The translations under genes and the position numbers were made by a program. DNA of 64,000 nucleotides from contig NC_090128.1 of assembly GCF_040581485.1 (NCBI RefSeq), positions 9,052,001-9,116,000 on the forward strand. The letters are read 5' to 3'. Shown piece by piece: positions 1 to 11,149 of this stretch (positions within the stretch are counted from its first letter, which is position 1; each line of letters opens with the position of its first letter). The DNA comes from Linepithema humile. Its lineage: Eukaryota > Arthropoda > Insecta > Hymenoptera > Formicidae. The notes beneath the pieces are model-generated. The model worked only from the letters and a program-made list of their open reading frames with translations. It was not told the origin of the DNA and did no database searches.

Positions 1-2760
1 ATACACTTTATAAAAGTTTGAAGCCACGCAGACATATTAAGCGCTAAGTGTGTGAAACCGAGCAAACGGATCGATAGAATTTCATGACGTGTTACTTCGA
101 GACCCCAAGAATACTCGATTTCGCTATCGTAAAGTCCATTCTCGATATTAGTCTCGGACACACTCGGAGTGAGAAATAATGGGAACGGCTTCGCGCCGGC
201 TAGTAACTCGAGATAAAATAATTCCGTCTCCATCTGGGAGTTAATCTCGGGGGGCTTAATCAACAAGAAAGACTAAGAAAGCCGCGCTGACATTTGAGCC
301 AGTAAACTTATTCTACGGACGTGCCAACTTCAAAAAGAAGGAGGGCAACTCCGTATAATTACCGGGGCCAGACCGGTCTTCGGAGCCCGTCCCTTGGGGT
401 GTGCTGCTCGCGAAGAAACCTCATCTGTAAGGGATGATCATCCAATCCTTTGTTTTTCTTGTTCGTGACAACGGTTTTCGCGTTAGTCGTTGAAACGTGA
501 CGAGCCCAGTGAAGAACTGGTTAATAGGCGCTTCTTAGAAAGAAAAAATCAATGAGATGAGAAGTCTGCATTATACAAATTTATATTTATTTGACTTTAT
601 TCAATTATTTTTATACAACGACATTTTTGATTGTAAAAATTGTAAGCAATTTGTTAGCAATGTTAAAATATCTGTAAAATGGTTTGTTTTCTAAATATGC
701 AGATGCGATATACGTGAGAAGATAAAAAGAGAAACAGATCATAGAAGTGTACCATTTCAAAGCTCGCGGAAAAATCTTTATCCAGCTTCATTCGGGTTTA
801 CACGTTGTATTAATGCCGTGGAAAAAAGAAGCGCAGACGCCGCAATAAGAAGACTCTCAGCAAAGAAACGTCGATCATCACGATTACGGAGGCGCCGTCT
901 GCAACGCGCAATGTTTATTTCGTCGTAAACGCCAGGCGGATTACATCGACGCGGTAATGATCGCGTTTTATTCGAGACACTATTGCGATGATCGTGCCTC
1001 CCGCGATCGAGGGAGCATAATTCTCCGCCTCTCTCGCAGTTTCTCCGTCTGCGAGAATTTCCCTAGTCATCGAGAGTGCTCCTAATAGACGACCGGCAGC
1101 GTAACAGTCTGGAAAATATTTTATGCGGGAGATTTCCCTGACTGAAAGGCGATAGACGCGGCAATGGATACGCATTATGCCTCATTAAGCCGTCGTTTAT
1201 ATACACCTCGTAACAGGTTGCTAATTTACATGTTTATCCGCGTGAAAGGCTGGATACTACACGATACCAGGCTCTTTTAATTTCTTATTTACCGTCTGAA
1301 TTAAATTTTTAACGGTTATGTAGATAGACGCGACTTTTCTCGGTGGCAGAAATCGCGTCGCATCTTCCTTCGTTCGGACGAGAAACGAGAATTGTGAGAT
1401 GTTTACGGCGAGTTATGTAAAGGTCGGAGATTTCGTATAAGTTTCATTACTCTCAGATGAATTCGTCGCTATTTCAGGAAGAACTGGATAGCGCAACTTT
1501 GCGAGTTAAAAAAAAGAGCCTTGACACGCGATGCGTGTCATTCAGTCGGCGGCTACGTACTCGTTTCCATTGAGAGAGCTGTTGCGCAGATAGTTGACCT
1601 TATTTCGCCTGCTGTGCGTGCATTATCTTCAGGAAGTAAACGCCAATGCCTGACATATGGCCTTCATAAATGCGGACTATTTTGCGTTGTGCGGTTAAAA
1701 ATGAGACGAAATATAATTGAATTTCATTGATTTAATACCGTTGGATTTTTATATCTTTCCTTCTGATTTGAATAATGAACGAATAATTGTATTCTCGTCA
1801 AATTACTCTTATTGTATATTGTCTCTTGTCAACTAGTATATTGTGGTTTAGTTTGTTATCTGCAAATTTCGCCTTACATAATTCTATGAAAAAAATCGAT
1901 GAATATCGTACCTATTATTAGTTATGCGCATAATCCAATGAAAGTCAACCTGCACATTTTACTTTCGAAAATTACAGATTTGCGTCGCAAATTTGCCACA
2001 CCACGGTACACACGAACGCGAGATAAAATTTACTGGAATTATAAGCTATAAATTTAGCAATAATTAGAAATTCAAATGATTATATAAAATATAATATGTA
2101 TACCATAAATTTTTAGCTGCAGTAGGGATTTTTTTTGTGAAGCATATTATATTGAAAGACCTCCAAATTTTACAATGTCCTACAAATGAAGAGTATTCGA
2201 TGAAACACTATAAATGATTTTTATCAATTGTTATATGGGCAATTGTATCAATAAGCATAGTTTTTTTTAGCACCAACGAATTGCATTTCCAAAACTATAC
2301 TTTGATAATTCGCACTTTTGCAATATTGAACTTATTAATTAGATTAAATGAAAAATATATTTATATATATGTATATTAAAATTATTCTTGGAGCATTTTA
2401 TTCTTAAAATTTATATTTTAAAAAATTTAATTTCTAGAATTAATTTTTTATAATATATGCTTTTATAAAATTTTCTTCTCTACATACATATTTATGTAAC
2501 TTTTCCAATTTTTATAATTTTACGATTTAAGAGTAATAAATTGCATACATGATCTGTGCAAAATTAAAAATTTTTCATTATTTAGATGAAGTTATCGTAT
2601 ATTTTATTATTTACATGTAAAAATACAAATTGCAAACGGGGATGTAATTATCAAAACACGATCCTTTTAGTAATTATACAGTAAATATTAATGAATAAAA
2701 CGACAGCGGACGATATCAGTAGTTCGTATAATTATACAAGTTTAAATTAGACTGAACTTG
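1..2760. other. No recognised gene; GC-mixed DNA passing into an AT-rich block
   Basis: I see no gene here. Bases 1-1,700 are of mixed composition; about 1,740-2,760 is very AT-rich with T and A runs and no long frames. One acceptor-like site ends at 1,477 (CGCTATTTCAG) and is followed by about 31 open codons on the + strand beginning EELDSATLRV and ending in TGA. No matching donor or upstream exon is visible in the window, so I treat it as chance unless transcript data say otherwise. Confidence 0.6.
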
Positions 2761-2768
2761 TTTATTAA

Positions 2769-2803
2769 TATCGATATATGTATCACTATCGATATATTCG
2801 ATA
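2769..2803 (+). promoter_or_regulatory. Cluster of DRE/BEAF-32-like CGATA sites
   Basis: Two perfect TATCGATA octamers at 2,769-2,776 and 2,787-2,794 are followed by a CGATA at 2,799-2,803. In Drosophila, TATCGATA is the DREF (DRE) site of housekeeping promoters, and clustered CGATA is bound by the boundary factor BEAF-32. The cluster sits directly upstream of a CTCF-like and a YY1-like motif and of three candidate exons, which suits a promoter or insulator. Factor identity in this organism is inferred. Confidence 0.5.
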
Positions 2804-2819
2804 CTACGTGCACCACCCA

Positions 2820-2841
2820 GCGCCACTCTCTGGCCGCCATG
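2820..2841 (+). promoter_or_regulatory. CTCF-like site adjoining a YY1/Pho-like GCCGCCAT
   Basis: Bases 2,820-2,833 match the reverse complement of the CTCF core (SYGCCMYCTRSTGG) at 11 of 14 positions. They are followed at 2,833-2,840 by GCCGCCAT, the core of the YY1/Pho site. YY1-type sites often lie just downstream of transcription starts. The ATG inside the motif opens only a six-codon frame. Together with the CGATA cluster 20-50 bases upstream, this suggests a transcription start near here. Confidence 0.4.
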
Positions 2842-3539
2842 ACATTTACATTGTATTAATTGTTAACGTTGCTCGCGAATGTCTCGTGATTGATCGCGTA
2901 TTTTACCCGTTAAAAATGCGTAAATAGTGCGAGTTTTTGTCGAGAGTGCCGATTAAAGAGATGAGTGATAATGAGTGATTGCGGGAATGTATTATTTATC
3001 GCGAGTGTTCACGACTAATTGCGTCTCGTCGCTCGTCCGACAACCGCGGGATAGGTTATAAGATAGGTTATAGTCTGCAATGTAAAGTACAAGTTCCACC
3101 GAACAGGATTAAAGTGCACTACGTTTTTCGTACAAGATGATGTCGAAAATTCGGCTTCTCGAAATTGAGTCTGGATATGTCGTAATGTTGTAAAATACGT
3201 GTTTATATTTAGATGACTTCTACGTAACCGGCTAGACAGTCGTTTATCTCGTTCCGATCAATGTCAAATCGATCGCCGAATATATAAAATGATAATAATT
3301 TGATTATATGTGTGGACGCGATGTGGCATAAAGCGCGTTTTATCTTGCGTTTTCGTTTCGTGTACCGCGACATGGAAAATTCGCAATGTAAAGTTATGAT
3401 TTTCGGGAGTGAAGTGTTCGGGTTGACTTTCGGCAATGCGTGTAAGTGCGGATGTTCAATGTTCATTGATCCTTTGATAAAGTTGATGCCAAATAGTCTA
3501 AGGCAGAATCTGCTGGAACAAATTGCAGTATCCTAGCTG
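2841..3539 (+). other. Candidate 5' non-coding exon 1 (5' end not defined)
   Basis: This GC-richer stretch follows the DRE/CTCF-like cluster and ends in a consensus donor: CTG then GTGAGTATAAT, with the GT at 3,540-3,541. AT-rich DNA with T and A runs follows immediately, as expected of an intron. It holds several short frames and no long one. A 78-codon + frame that opens at a TTG codon (3,300-3,536) stops just before the donor, so the exon reads as 5' UTR. A direct repeat of GATAGGTTATA lies around 3,050-3,072. The start coordinate is only my placement after the promoter motifs. Exon status is inferred from splice-site form and position. Confidence 0.35.
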
Positions 3540-3819
3540 GTGAGTATAATTATAGGTCTATTATTTAAATATGTACATCATTTTTTATGATGACATACAG
3601 ATATACATTTGTATTTATTAGATATTTATCAAGATGTTTGAAAATATTTATTAAGATATTTATAAAAACATTGACTAAATATTCATACCAATTTTGAATA
3701 ACTATTCATGTAATATTCATGGGTTTTTGTCAAAATGGAAATAAGTAATACATAATAATTAATGTACATAAAATATACAATATACACATTATAATAACTA
3801 ATATCAATACTATTTTCAG

Positions 3820-3912
3820 ATATAACCACGTAGATGCAAGGATGTCAATCATTATATATTCCTTCCGTATTTCGGCGGATTTACGGCGCAACGTTAATCG
3901 AAATTAATATTT
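3820..3912 (+). other. Candidate non-coding exon 2
   Basis: Bases 3,820-3,912 (93 bases) lie between an acceptor ending ACTATTTTCAG at 3,819, with CTAAT-type branch sequence about 20-30 bases upstream, and a GTGAGTATATA donor at 3,913. The flanks are strongly AT-rich while the interval contains CG-rich words, the usual exon/intron contrast in insect genes. It has no useful long frame and would be 5' UTR. The donor has the same GTGAGTAT form as the candidate exons before and after it. Confidence 0.35.
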
Positions 3913-4200
3913 GTGAGTATATATACTTAAAAATACGCAATATTTGAAATCACAGACGCAATTGTGTGCAATTTTGTTGGATAAAAACATCTCGGATTTA
4001 CAATAACCTCAAATTAGTAATCTCGAGATTAGTCGGAATATAGGTGGTGATTCTTCGAGCACGGTTAGTTTTATTTCACTATTCACCGCCGTAAACGTTT
4101 GCAGCCCTGCAACTGCCATGTTGGATTTTTAGTCGCACAAGCCGCAATACGTTGTTATATATGTATTAGTGTATATTGCGTGTTATTTTCCGTATTTCAG

Positions 4201-4593
4201 CGAGTTTTCGGTAACGGAAGTGTACGGTATTCGTGATAGATCTTACTGCGGAACTTATCGCGATAAGAATTTCCGCGGAAATTCCTATTGTACGCGCAGG
4301 AAATTGTCGCGAAATATCGATGCTTTCTGTATCGTGCCGTACTGATGTTCGCGTTCGAAAATTAAGAGTCGCGGAAATGATTGTGCGAAGGATTTACTTC
4401 GAAATTGCAGTTGTGTTTTCATAGTCGCCCTCGCGTTGATCACGCATGTAAGTGAAAAGTGAAATAATTTGAATAGGAATTCGAAGGATCGAGGGTGCAT
4501 GCTGCGATCGCTTTTTGACGAGGTTAGACAGCATTGAATTCCGGTTTATCTGACGCATTGCCTGTGATAGTCATCACATTGCAGCTGCAAATG
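4201..4593 (+). other. Candidate exon 3, ending in an ATG that abuts the splice donor
   Basis: A polypyrimidine acceptor (TGTTATTTTCCGTATTTCAG) ends at 4,200, and the interval ends CTGCAAATG followed by GTGAGTATTAA, with the GT at 4,594. The ATG at 4,591-4,593 is therefore the last codon of the exon and leaves the splice in phase 0. Reading back in that frame there is a TAG about 65 bases upstream and no earlier ATG, so this would be the first start codon of that frame. An alternative donor-like GTAAGT lies at 4,448. A long AT-rich stretch follows. Confidence 0.38.
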
Positions 4594-4599
4594 GTGAGT

Positions 4600-5500
4600 A
4601 TTAAATATTAAGTTTTGTTTCTTTTTACAACCGTACTTTTTTGTATTTTTTGGTCTAAAATACGAAAACTGTACATACAAATACAGTATAACTTTGTTGC
4701 CATCAGGTTTTTTTAATTCTGAAAATTTTTATGCACATTTTGCTAGTAAATATTATTACAAAGTTCTTACAAGGGAGTTTCTTTGACGAATGCGTATGAA
4801 CCTAGCATATTTTGTGGAAAATTCTATAAATAAACTGAAATTATACTGAAATATCTTTTAAGCAATTTATTATTTGAGAAAATTTTATTAATAATACATA
4901 TTGAGGTAATACATTGGTTGATTCAACAGAATTCTCAAAAATATTTAAAAAATATAACTACATATAGAGCATATTTAGTTAGAGAACGACAAACGACAAT
5001 CAGTGAGTGAATTTATTCATTATATTTGCATGTAATTACACAAAATACTGATATCATCCGCTGTTTTTTCACTTGCGAGTATATATTGTATAATTGCTAA
5101 GAACTGCGCTTTGCGCAAACAAAGTTAAACAAACAAAATCAAAGATTACATGAAAAGTTTATCAATCCCATTTCTCTATATCACACATGCGTAGAATGCG
5201 CAGAGGGGGAGCACAATAAAAACGTCAATCGAGAGAAACATCGAGATCCGTCGCGAATTGGAGGAAAAAAGGGAAAATAGAACGCCGAGCGCTCGCGGAT
5301 CCGTGTTTCGCCACGTGGCTAGAGGCCGTTCGAACGCGACGGTGCGCCACATGATGAAATCATTTTCTCGTTTCGATGTTCCGTGCACGTGTTGCGGTTC
5401 GCCGAGTCGAAGCGTCAGCTCGATACATCGCATTGGTGGGTCCGGCCATTGCATTTCTCTCAAATCGTGCAATGAAAACGCGGATGCACCGCGCGAGTTT
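4600..5500. other. AT-rich intron-like DNA, then mixed DNA
   Basis: From 4,600 to about 5,170 the sequence is AT-rich with no frame of note. From about 5,170 it becomes GC-richer. Frames open on both strands at 5,176-5,740, but they overlap one another and include a GACA repeat, so I do not treat any as a gene. Confidence 0.6.
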
Positions 5501-5511
5501 CGCAGAGGCGC

Positions 5512-5550
5512 GGACGGACAGACAGACGGACAGACAGACAGACAGACAGG
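5512..5550. repeat. GGAC/GACA tetranucleotide microsatellite
   Basis: About nine units of GACA/GGAC, slightly interrupted. It is responsible for the repetitive Gln-Thr-Asp-Arg and Cys-Leu-Ser-Val runs in overlapping frames. Confidence 0.9.
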
Positions 5551-6490
5551 CCAGATAGACGGGCGGTGCACGTGATGTGTGTACGTGCTGCTGCAATGGT
5601 AAAAGTGACCTGTGCGTTCTCGCCCGGCTTTTCCATTCATCGCTATAAATACGAATGAACGCGCGCATCGCGTTCTGAATGACGAGCGTCAGTCTTCTCT
5701 CTCTCCGTCTCTTTCTCCTATTTTTCTTTCTCATCGCGATTTAACTGACGGTTACAAGGTGCGCGTGTTCGGGAACGCGCGGATTATTCCGACACGCGTG
5801 ATCATAATGTGGGCCACGGACTCCTGCTACAAATCCGGTGAGATTTCGAAGCTGCGGATCGCTAAACGTAGCGCTAAATGCGTGCCGAAGCGAGGAAATC
5901 GAGAAATCGCGGCTGTTGTCCGCTTGAAGAAGCATTAGAAGTGATATCTTGCGTTTCGATATGCTAATATCTAATGCCGCTCAGTCAGATACAACAGTTT
6001 TCTGTAAAGTAAATAGAAGAATACGTTGCGATAGCATTTATAATTTAAATCAATAATCTAAATTCTTTCGGCGACAAGATAGTCATTCTAACGATTGTAA
6101 TATGATGAAGGAGAATAATGCGCACATTTTTAGAAACCTCTCCCATAGATTACAGCAATTACGCATCGAATGGAAAGAAGCGATTTCTTTTGAACGTGGC
6201 GAAACTACGCGGCGTCACGCGTGTTTACCTCGTATGAGTAAATACGCGGCCTAAAAAGAAAGCCATTGACGTGCCTTGCGGAAAGTGGCAGGCCGCGTGC
6301 TGAAACTGTTACGTGACATACTTATGTAATTACGATTAGTCGGTTATATCGCTATTGTTATTGCGCCGCGAGTCATGTACGTCGTACGAGGCCCGTGTCC
6401 TCGCCTGGATGTCCATGACGAGCGAAATAACATCCCATCGCATTAAAAAAAGAAAGCCCGCAAGCGAATGTTTGCGTTCGTGAATATACT
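5551..6490. other. No recognised gene
   Basis: Mixed GC DNA. A TATAAATA at 5,644 and a TCAGTC initiator-like hexamer at 5,689 are about 45 bases apart, too far for a canonical core promoter. A 108-codon + frame (5,612-5,938) matches no family I know. Confidence 0.6.
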
Positions 6491-6496
6491 ATATGA

Positions 6497-6511
6497 GGGG
6501 GGGGGGGGGGG
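6497..6511 (+). repeat. G15 homopolymer
   Basis: An uninterrupted run of 15 G on the + strand, about 40 bases before the foldback element. Runs like this are prone to slippage and assembly error. Confidence 0.95.
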
Positions 6512-6551
6512 TTCAGAAGAAATGGGGATCAAATCCTTTTTTTAAATCTAT

Positions 6552-6674
6552 AGGTCTGTTTTTTATAGCTGAACTGGCTGCACTAGTTCAGAGTTTATCT
6601 TTCTTCTTCCAATGTGGAGGGAAAAAGATAAACTCTGAACTAGTACAGCCAGTTCAGCTATAAAGAACAGACCT
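6552..6674. mobile_element. MITE-like foldback element (near-perfect long inverted repeat)
   Basis: The left arm, from AGGTCTG at 6,552, is matched by the right arm ending CAGACCT at 6,674. Each arm is about 55-59 bases, with only a handful of mismatches, mostly near the short central loop around 6,608-6,618. Both sides are flanked by TAT, so a TA or TAT target duplication is possible. No transposase frame is present. The size, terminal repeats and flanks fit a non-autonomous Tc1/mariner-type or similar MITE. A hairpin RNA gene or a structured foldback of other origin is the alternative. No family is named because I cannot search a library. Confidence 0.55.
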
Positions 6675-6679
6675 TATGT

Positions 6680-8470
6680 ATAAATGGGAAAAAAACTGAA
6701 CATTTTGACCGAATGATTTAAAAGTGAGTGGAAATGTTTGAGTTAAAATTAAAAGAAACTATAGCACCCAAACGGCGTACACGTTGCATACGATTAGAAT
6801 AACTTTAACTTTAGAACTAATTTGCTAACAATTAAAAATAAGCTTGATCCACTTTTTCTCTTCTAAATCCCTCACATAAAAATGACAGAGATACAAAGCG
6901 CCAATTTATGATTGAGAACGTCTTATGAAATAATATTCCTGGTGCAACAATCAGGGAGTTATTTTAGTTTCTGTCTGGAAATAATTATAAGTTTTACAAT
7001 TAGAAAAGATACGCGTTTAGTTTGGAAACCATTGTTGATGTAACAGGAAAACATTTGTCAGCGCGGAATTTCTCAGAAAAAAGGAATTCCCACTGCTGGT
7101 TCTCCCCGAACGGATATCTAACGATCGTCCGTATTTGTAATAGGTGCGATATCGCGCGTCTATAAATAGCCGGACTCCGCGGAATTTCCTGCGCGTCATC
7201 GCCGTTATTTACAACGCCGTTGGTAATGAGATGCGAGAGCGGCTTTCTTCCTGGAACGGAATGATCGGCATTGGCGCCGTATCGCGAGGTAAAGCGGATG
7301 GAAACCGGGATGCGCACTGTTATTACCCGAAATGCAACACGGCTTGCTCTATTATCGTGCACCGCGCAATCTCCGTCGCGCGCGACGCGGTAATCACTTC
7401 CGAGATCGGGATAATTTACGCTTCGCCGACTTTTTTTTTCTCTCTTTTTTTTTCTTTTTTTTTTTTCTTTCGAGCACGCGAAAACAACAGCCGGCGGCGC
7501 GCGCGTGAAATATGCCGCTCGTAGACCATAATGAAAACGTAACGCAAACATACGGCTAAGTATGCGCAAAATAACTGCGTTAAACACGTGTTTTCTTCTC
7601 GGGAGTAGCGCGACTCCACGCGCGTAACTCACGACGTTAATCCTTAATACCGCGCTGTTACGTACGACCGTGAAACATTACAAACGGCCCGTGTGTTTTT
7701 CTTTTCCTCCTTTCGCACTGCGTAAAAAATATATCGCGTAATCATATTAAGCAGTGTACGTTAGAGCCGCGATTGCGAAGCACCGTGTGTTTTTAATACA
7801 ATCGTTTTGAAAACACAGAAGTCCTCCATTAAAAATAGGATCTCTAAATATGCGTCTTAAGTTTGAGATTGTTATACGGAATTTGCATCACGTGGAAATT
7901 ATCACTTTTTTTTTGTAAGATTATTTTTCCAGAATATAAGTGAGGCTATATTTTATTTTAAAGTACAAAGTTTTAATTATACAATACTTTATTTTACAAT
8001 TTTGGTTTAATACATTGACGTTTTATGCACGACTTTTCATCGTGAAGCTAATATTTAATTTAATCGAGGAGGTTTTTTTCGCGCATCAACAAATTCATGA
8101 GAAACATTTAAAGATAATATCGAATAAAATATAGCCTCGCATTTTAATATGCATCTTCGAGATTGGATAAATAATCGGCAGATAGTGCATTCGCATAATT
8201 ACGCGCGTCTACGAGCTTGTCTTTCTCTCTCTTTTTTTCTCACTCTCGGAGAAGATTACGCAACTTGGCGCAATCGTTGTAGAATCCAGAGCTACGTATG
8301 GTGATGCGTAACATTCCGGATGGAAAAGACGTTCTGGAGCGCGGTCCGATAACGACGGCAGCGTGGGCACAATCAGCGGTCGGCGATTGTGGCGATTGCC
8401 AATATTGAGAATCGATAGCAAGGGCGATAATTGTGCCAGCTGTAACGGCGGCGTTTACATACCGCCGCAC
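6680..8470. other. No recognised gene; AT-rich flanks around a GC-richer core
   Basis: Bases 6,680-7,010 and 7,860-8,160 are AT-rich. The core at 7,140-7,640 is GC-richer and carries overlapping frames on both strands. A CTATAAATAG TATA-like element lies at 7,160-7,169, but no initiator consensus sits at the right distance. Confidence 0.6.
7431..7471 (+). repeat. Poly-T / pyrimidine tract
   Basis: Runs of 9, 8 and 12 T separated by CTCTC and C. Lys/Arg or Phe/Ser homopolymer frames here are translations of this tract. Confidence 0.95.
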
Positions 8471-8484
8471 TCTGGTCGACCAGA
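8471..8484. repeat. Perfect 14-bp palindrome TCTGGTCGACCAGA
   Basis: The 14 bases equal their own reverse complement. The inner TGGTCGAC recurs at about 18.85, 24.41 and 47.49 kb, so it may be a protein site rather than chance. Confidence 0.7.
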
Positions 8485-8489
8485 CGGGT

Positions 8490-9620
8490 TACACGATGTT
8501 GCGTAATCGCACGGTTCCCTGTTGAATGGAACTTGATGCAAGATTCCCGTTCATCGAATAGCATCGAACGATCATTCGGCAAGAATCGCGTCGATATCGA
8601 AAATCAATCCGGTGTCCGCTTCAGCTTTATCAATATTCGCGATTCGCGGTACATTCGTCGTATGTTATCTACGCAATGTTAGCTACGCAAACATTGTTAG
8701 GCGAGAACAGATGTCGTATTTAACAATAATTATGCTGGAATATTAAAAGAATAACGACCTAAGTAATCTAAGTAGGCAAAGAGAATGAGTGAGTGTAGTT
8801 GCCGCTTTTGACTATGTAGCTACTTAAATTAGGTGCGAAGTGAAATTCAACACGGATGCGCAACATTCACGCGAAATAGTTAGACACGAAGTGTCAATTT
8901 GCCTATGAACGGCTGCGGCTTCAACAACAGCCGCCGCACCACCGTTAACCAATTATCGAACGTTGCACAATGTTGCGTAAGCGCTTTTCGGGCACCACGC
9001 ACCCTTGAGCGAGAAATTCTCGCCCGCGCGTTCCGCACTTTCTTCTGAGATAATATCGTAAATACCGACATCGAGAAGCCGGCATTCCGACGATTGTCTC
9101 AACAACGCGCAGCGGCAACAACGACATTCGCTCGGCGCGCAACGCGCAACAATGCGCACGGGCGTCGTCATGAATTGAATTCTACGTTTAGTCCTTTGTC
9201 TTTGTCTTCCTTGCCATGTTACGTGATTAAGCGAAGACGCCGCTTTGTTCGAGCGCGCCGGCACGTGTAGGTATCTCTTTCCAGCGATTCGATTTATAAA
9301 ACGACGTGAATGCCGACGCGAATAGTCAGCGGAGCGTCGTCGAGCGCGACGTCGAGCTCTTCGCAACATTGTTGCGCCGCTACCAATAGCAATTATATAA
9401 TGTCAGGCCGACCGCGCGCAAGCCTATACGAGCCTCGTCCTTATCCTTTGGGATACTGAGCTATTCTTGGCATTTCGCGCGCGTCCGAGATTTATACAAA
9501 TCCGCGCGGCGCGAACTCTTGCCGCCGCGAAATAACGGCGCAATATCGGCCGTGCACGTTAACCAGGGTCGCGTCCGTAACTTGCAGCATTACCATTGAT
9601 AGTTGCACAATGCTGCATTG
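8490..9620. promoter_or_regulatory. Cluster of TTGCGTAA/TTGCACAAT-like motifs
   Basis: TTGCGTAAT at about 8,499; TTGCACAAT followed directly by TTGCGTAAG at about 8,965-8,984; GCGCAACAATGCGC at about 9,139; CGCAACATTGTTGCG at about 9,361; and TTGCACAATGCTGCA at about 9,604. These resemble C/EBP- and PAR-type bZIP sites (TTGCGYAA). I have no expression evidence; cluster density is the only argument for function. The DNA between the motifs contains no gene I recognise. Confidence 0.25.
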
Positions 9621-9673
9621 GCACATCCCCGCGCACACGTTCTCGCCCTTTAGCGAAACTATTTGCAGTGTCA

Positions 9674-9689
9674 GCCGCCGCCGCCGCCG
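9674..9689 (+). repeat. (CCG)5 trinucleotide repeat
   Basis: Short run of GCC/CCG units inside a GC-rich stretch; it explains the Arg-rich and Ser-Arg-rich frames over it. Confidence 0.9.
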
Positions 9690-10800
9690 TCGCGAGATTC
9701 TAAAGCCGCTGCGATACGCAGAGATACGCCGACATTCCACGGTTTCTTTCTCGCAGTTGTTGACCGCGAACGACTTAACTTCGGCTCTCGACTCTTCTGT
9801 CGTCAACACGATACACAATAGTTTATGGTAATCGAACGACGCACATGTAGAGAATGCTTCGCGACGCGTACAAAACAAATTTCACTTATGAATTCTTTCT
9901 TTATTTCTCTCCTAACAAAAATATTACAATGCAGGTTTTAAATCAAGTAATTGTGATGTTTTTTTTTTTTGCGAATTGAGCTACATGTTGAACGCTAAAA
10001 TTTGAATGAAATATTTAATATTGCTTTCCCAGAATTGCATAACTTCAATTTAGACGGCAATGTTCACGTATTCGCAGCACATTTGTGCACGCCGTATCGT
10101 TTCTCGATCGTTATTCTGAGTGATGTTCTCCATCAACACGGCCTAAAATTACAGAAAATGCGACTACGACTGCCACTGAGCGTCGCGAAACGTCGTGAAA
10201 CGTCGCGACGACCGGTTATGCGATCAATCATCCGGATACACGTCACTCACAATCGTCCTCTCTTCACCCTTTCTCTTCTGTCTGCATGTCGGCTGAAGCC
10301 GCGAAGAGGTCGATCCTCTTCTCTCGCGCCTTCGTCGATTCTCTAAATTCTAACGAATCGTTGAAAAGGTCACCGCTTACGTCGTCATCGTATATCCCGT
10401 TCCAGAAACCATTACGTTGCCGCGATGCAATTTTCCGCGATTTATTATTAATATGCGCGCTAAGTGAAAATAATGAGAGACGATAATTCGAAATGCTGCT
10501 TTCCATGTTATCTTGAATCCCTAAGTAATGTACAAAGTGACTTAATTCTAACAACGCTCGTTAAATTGAAATTCGTAATTACGAAATGTTCGTGGCGCCA
10601 CAATGGTGCTCGATTATTCTCTCTTGCCTTCCTTTTTACAAAAATATTCTAAAATTTAAACGCGGACCTACTTAATTTGAGTAACAATCGCCGTCAATAA
10701 GTTCGCGGCGGAATGCGTGAAATCGGTGATGCTTAAAAAAGTCAGCCGACATCTGTCATCTGTCGGATTCGCATTTATAGGATCGTCGCCAAGAAAACCG
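9690..10800. other. No recognised gene
   Basis: The DNA is mixed in composition. A 114-codon + frame (10,002-10,346) and a 96-codon - frame overlap each other and resemble no family I know. Confidence 0.6.
10181..10210 (+). repeat. Short tandem repeat, unit CGTCGYGAAA
   Basis: Three consecutive 10-base units: CGTCGCGAAA, CGTCGTGAAA, CGTCGCGACG. Confidence 0.8.
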
Positions 10801-10809
10801 CGGCCTCAC

Positions 10810-10860
10810 CTGCATCTCAATACGTCTAGCGCGCTCTCATTGGACTAACGGCGCCATGGA
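10810..10860 (-). other. Possible minus-strand exon end (ATGCAG|GTGAGG)
   Basis: On the - strand the sequence GAGATGCAG is followed by GTGAGGCCG, with the donor occupying 10,804-10,809. This is a very good donor match. All three frames upstream contain stops within about 50 bases, so if real it would be a 5' UTR exon with a start codon two codons before the splice. The exon start shown is arbitrary. Confidence 0.2.
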
Positions 10861-11149
10861 ATGAGAAGCGCACCTGTATACGCGAGGAGGCTATTTACGC
10901 GCGAATATACATGCGCTCACGCGCTCTCCGCGCGTGCTACTCCGAATCGGCGGCGCGGGTAAAAACATGGAAGTAGGCCAGATAGTCGACGAACCATCGG
11001 GGCCCCCGTCTAGATATTGCGACGCAATAATTCACCGTAAACTTTCGACACACAGGGACAATTTGCGCGAGCGATCGACCGACCGACCAACCAACCGGCT
11101 GTCGTACTTGCGCCGCTTCGTTATACGCGTCTTTGTCGTCTTCTTTTCT

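Noticed and set aside
3050..3072. GATAGGTTATA repeated twice as a telomere-like (TTAGG)n remnant
   Set aside because: Only two imperfect units, far too few for a telomeric repeat.
5644..5694. TATAAATA plus TCAGTC as a core promoter
   Set aside because: The two are about 45 bases apart, too far for a TATA-Inr pair.
7160..7200. CTATAAATAG as a TATA promoter
   Set aside because: No initiator consensus at the expected distance; only a weak GTCATC.
9295..9330. TATAAAAC followed by GTCAGC as a promoter
   Set aside because: The initiator match is incomplete and the spacing is slightly long.
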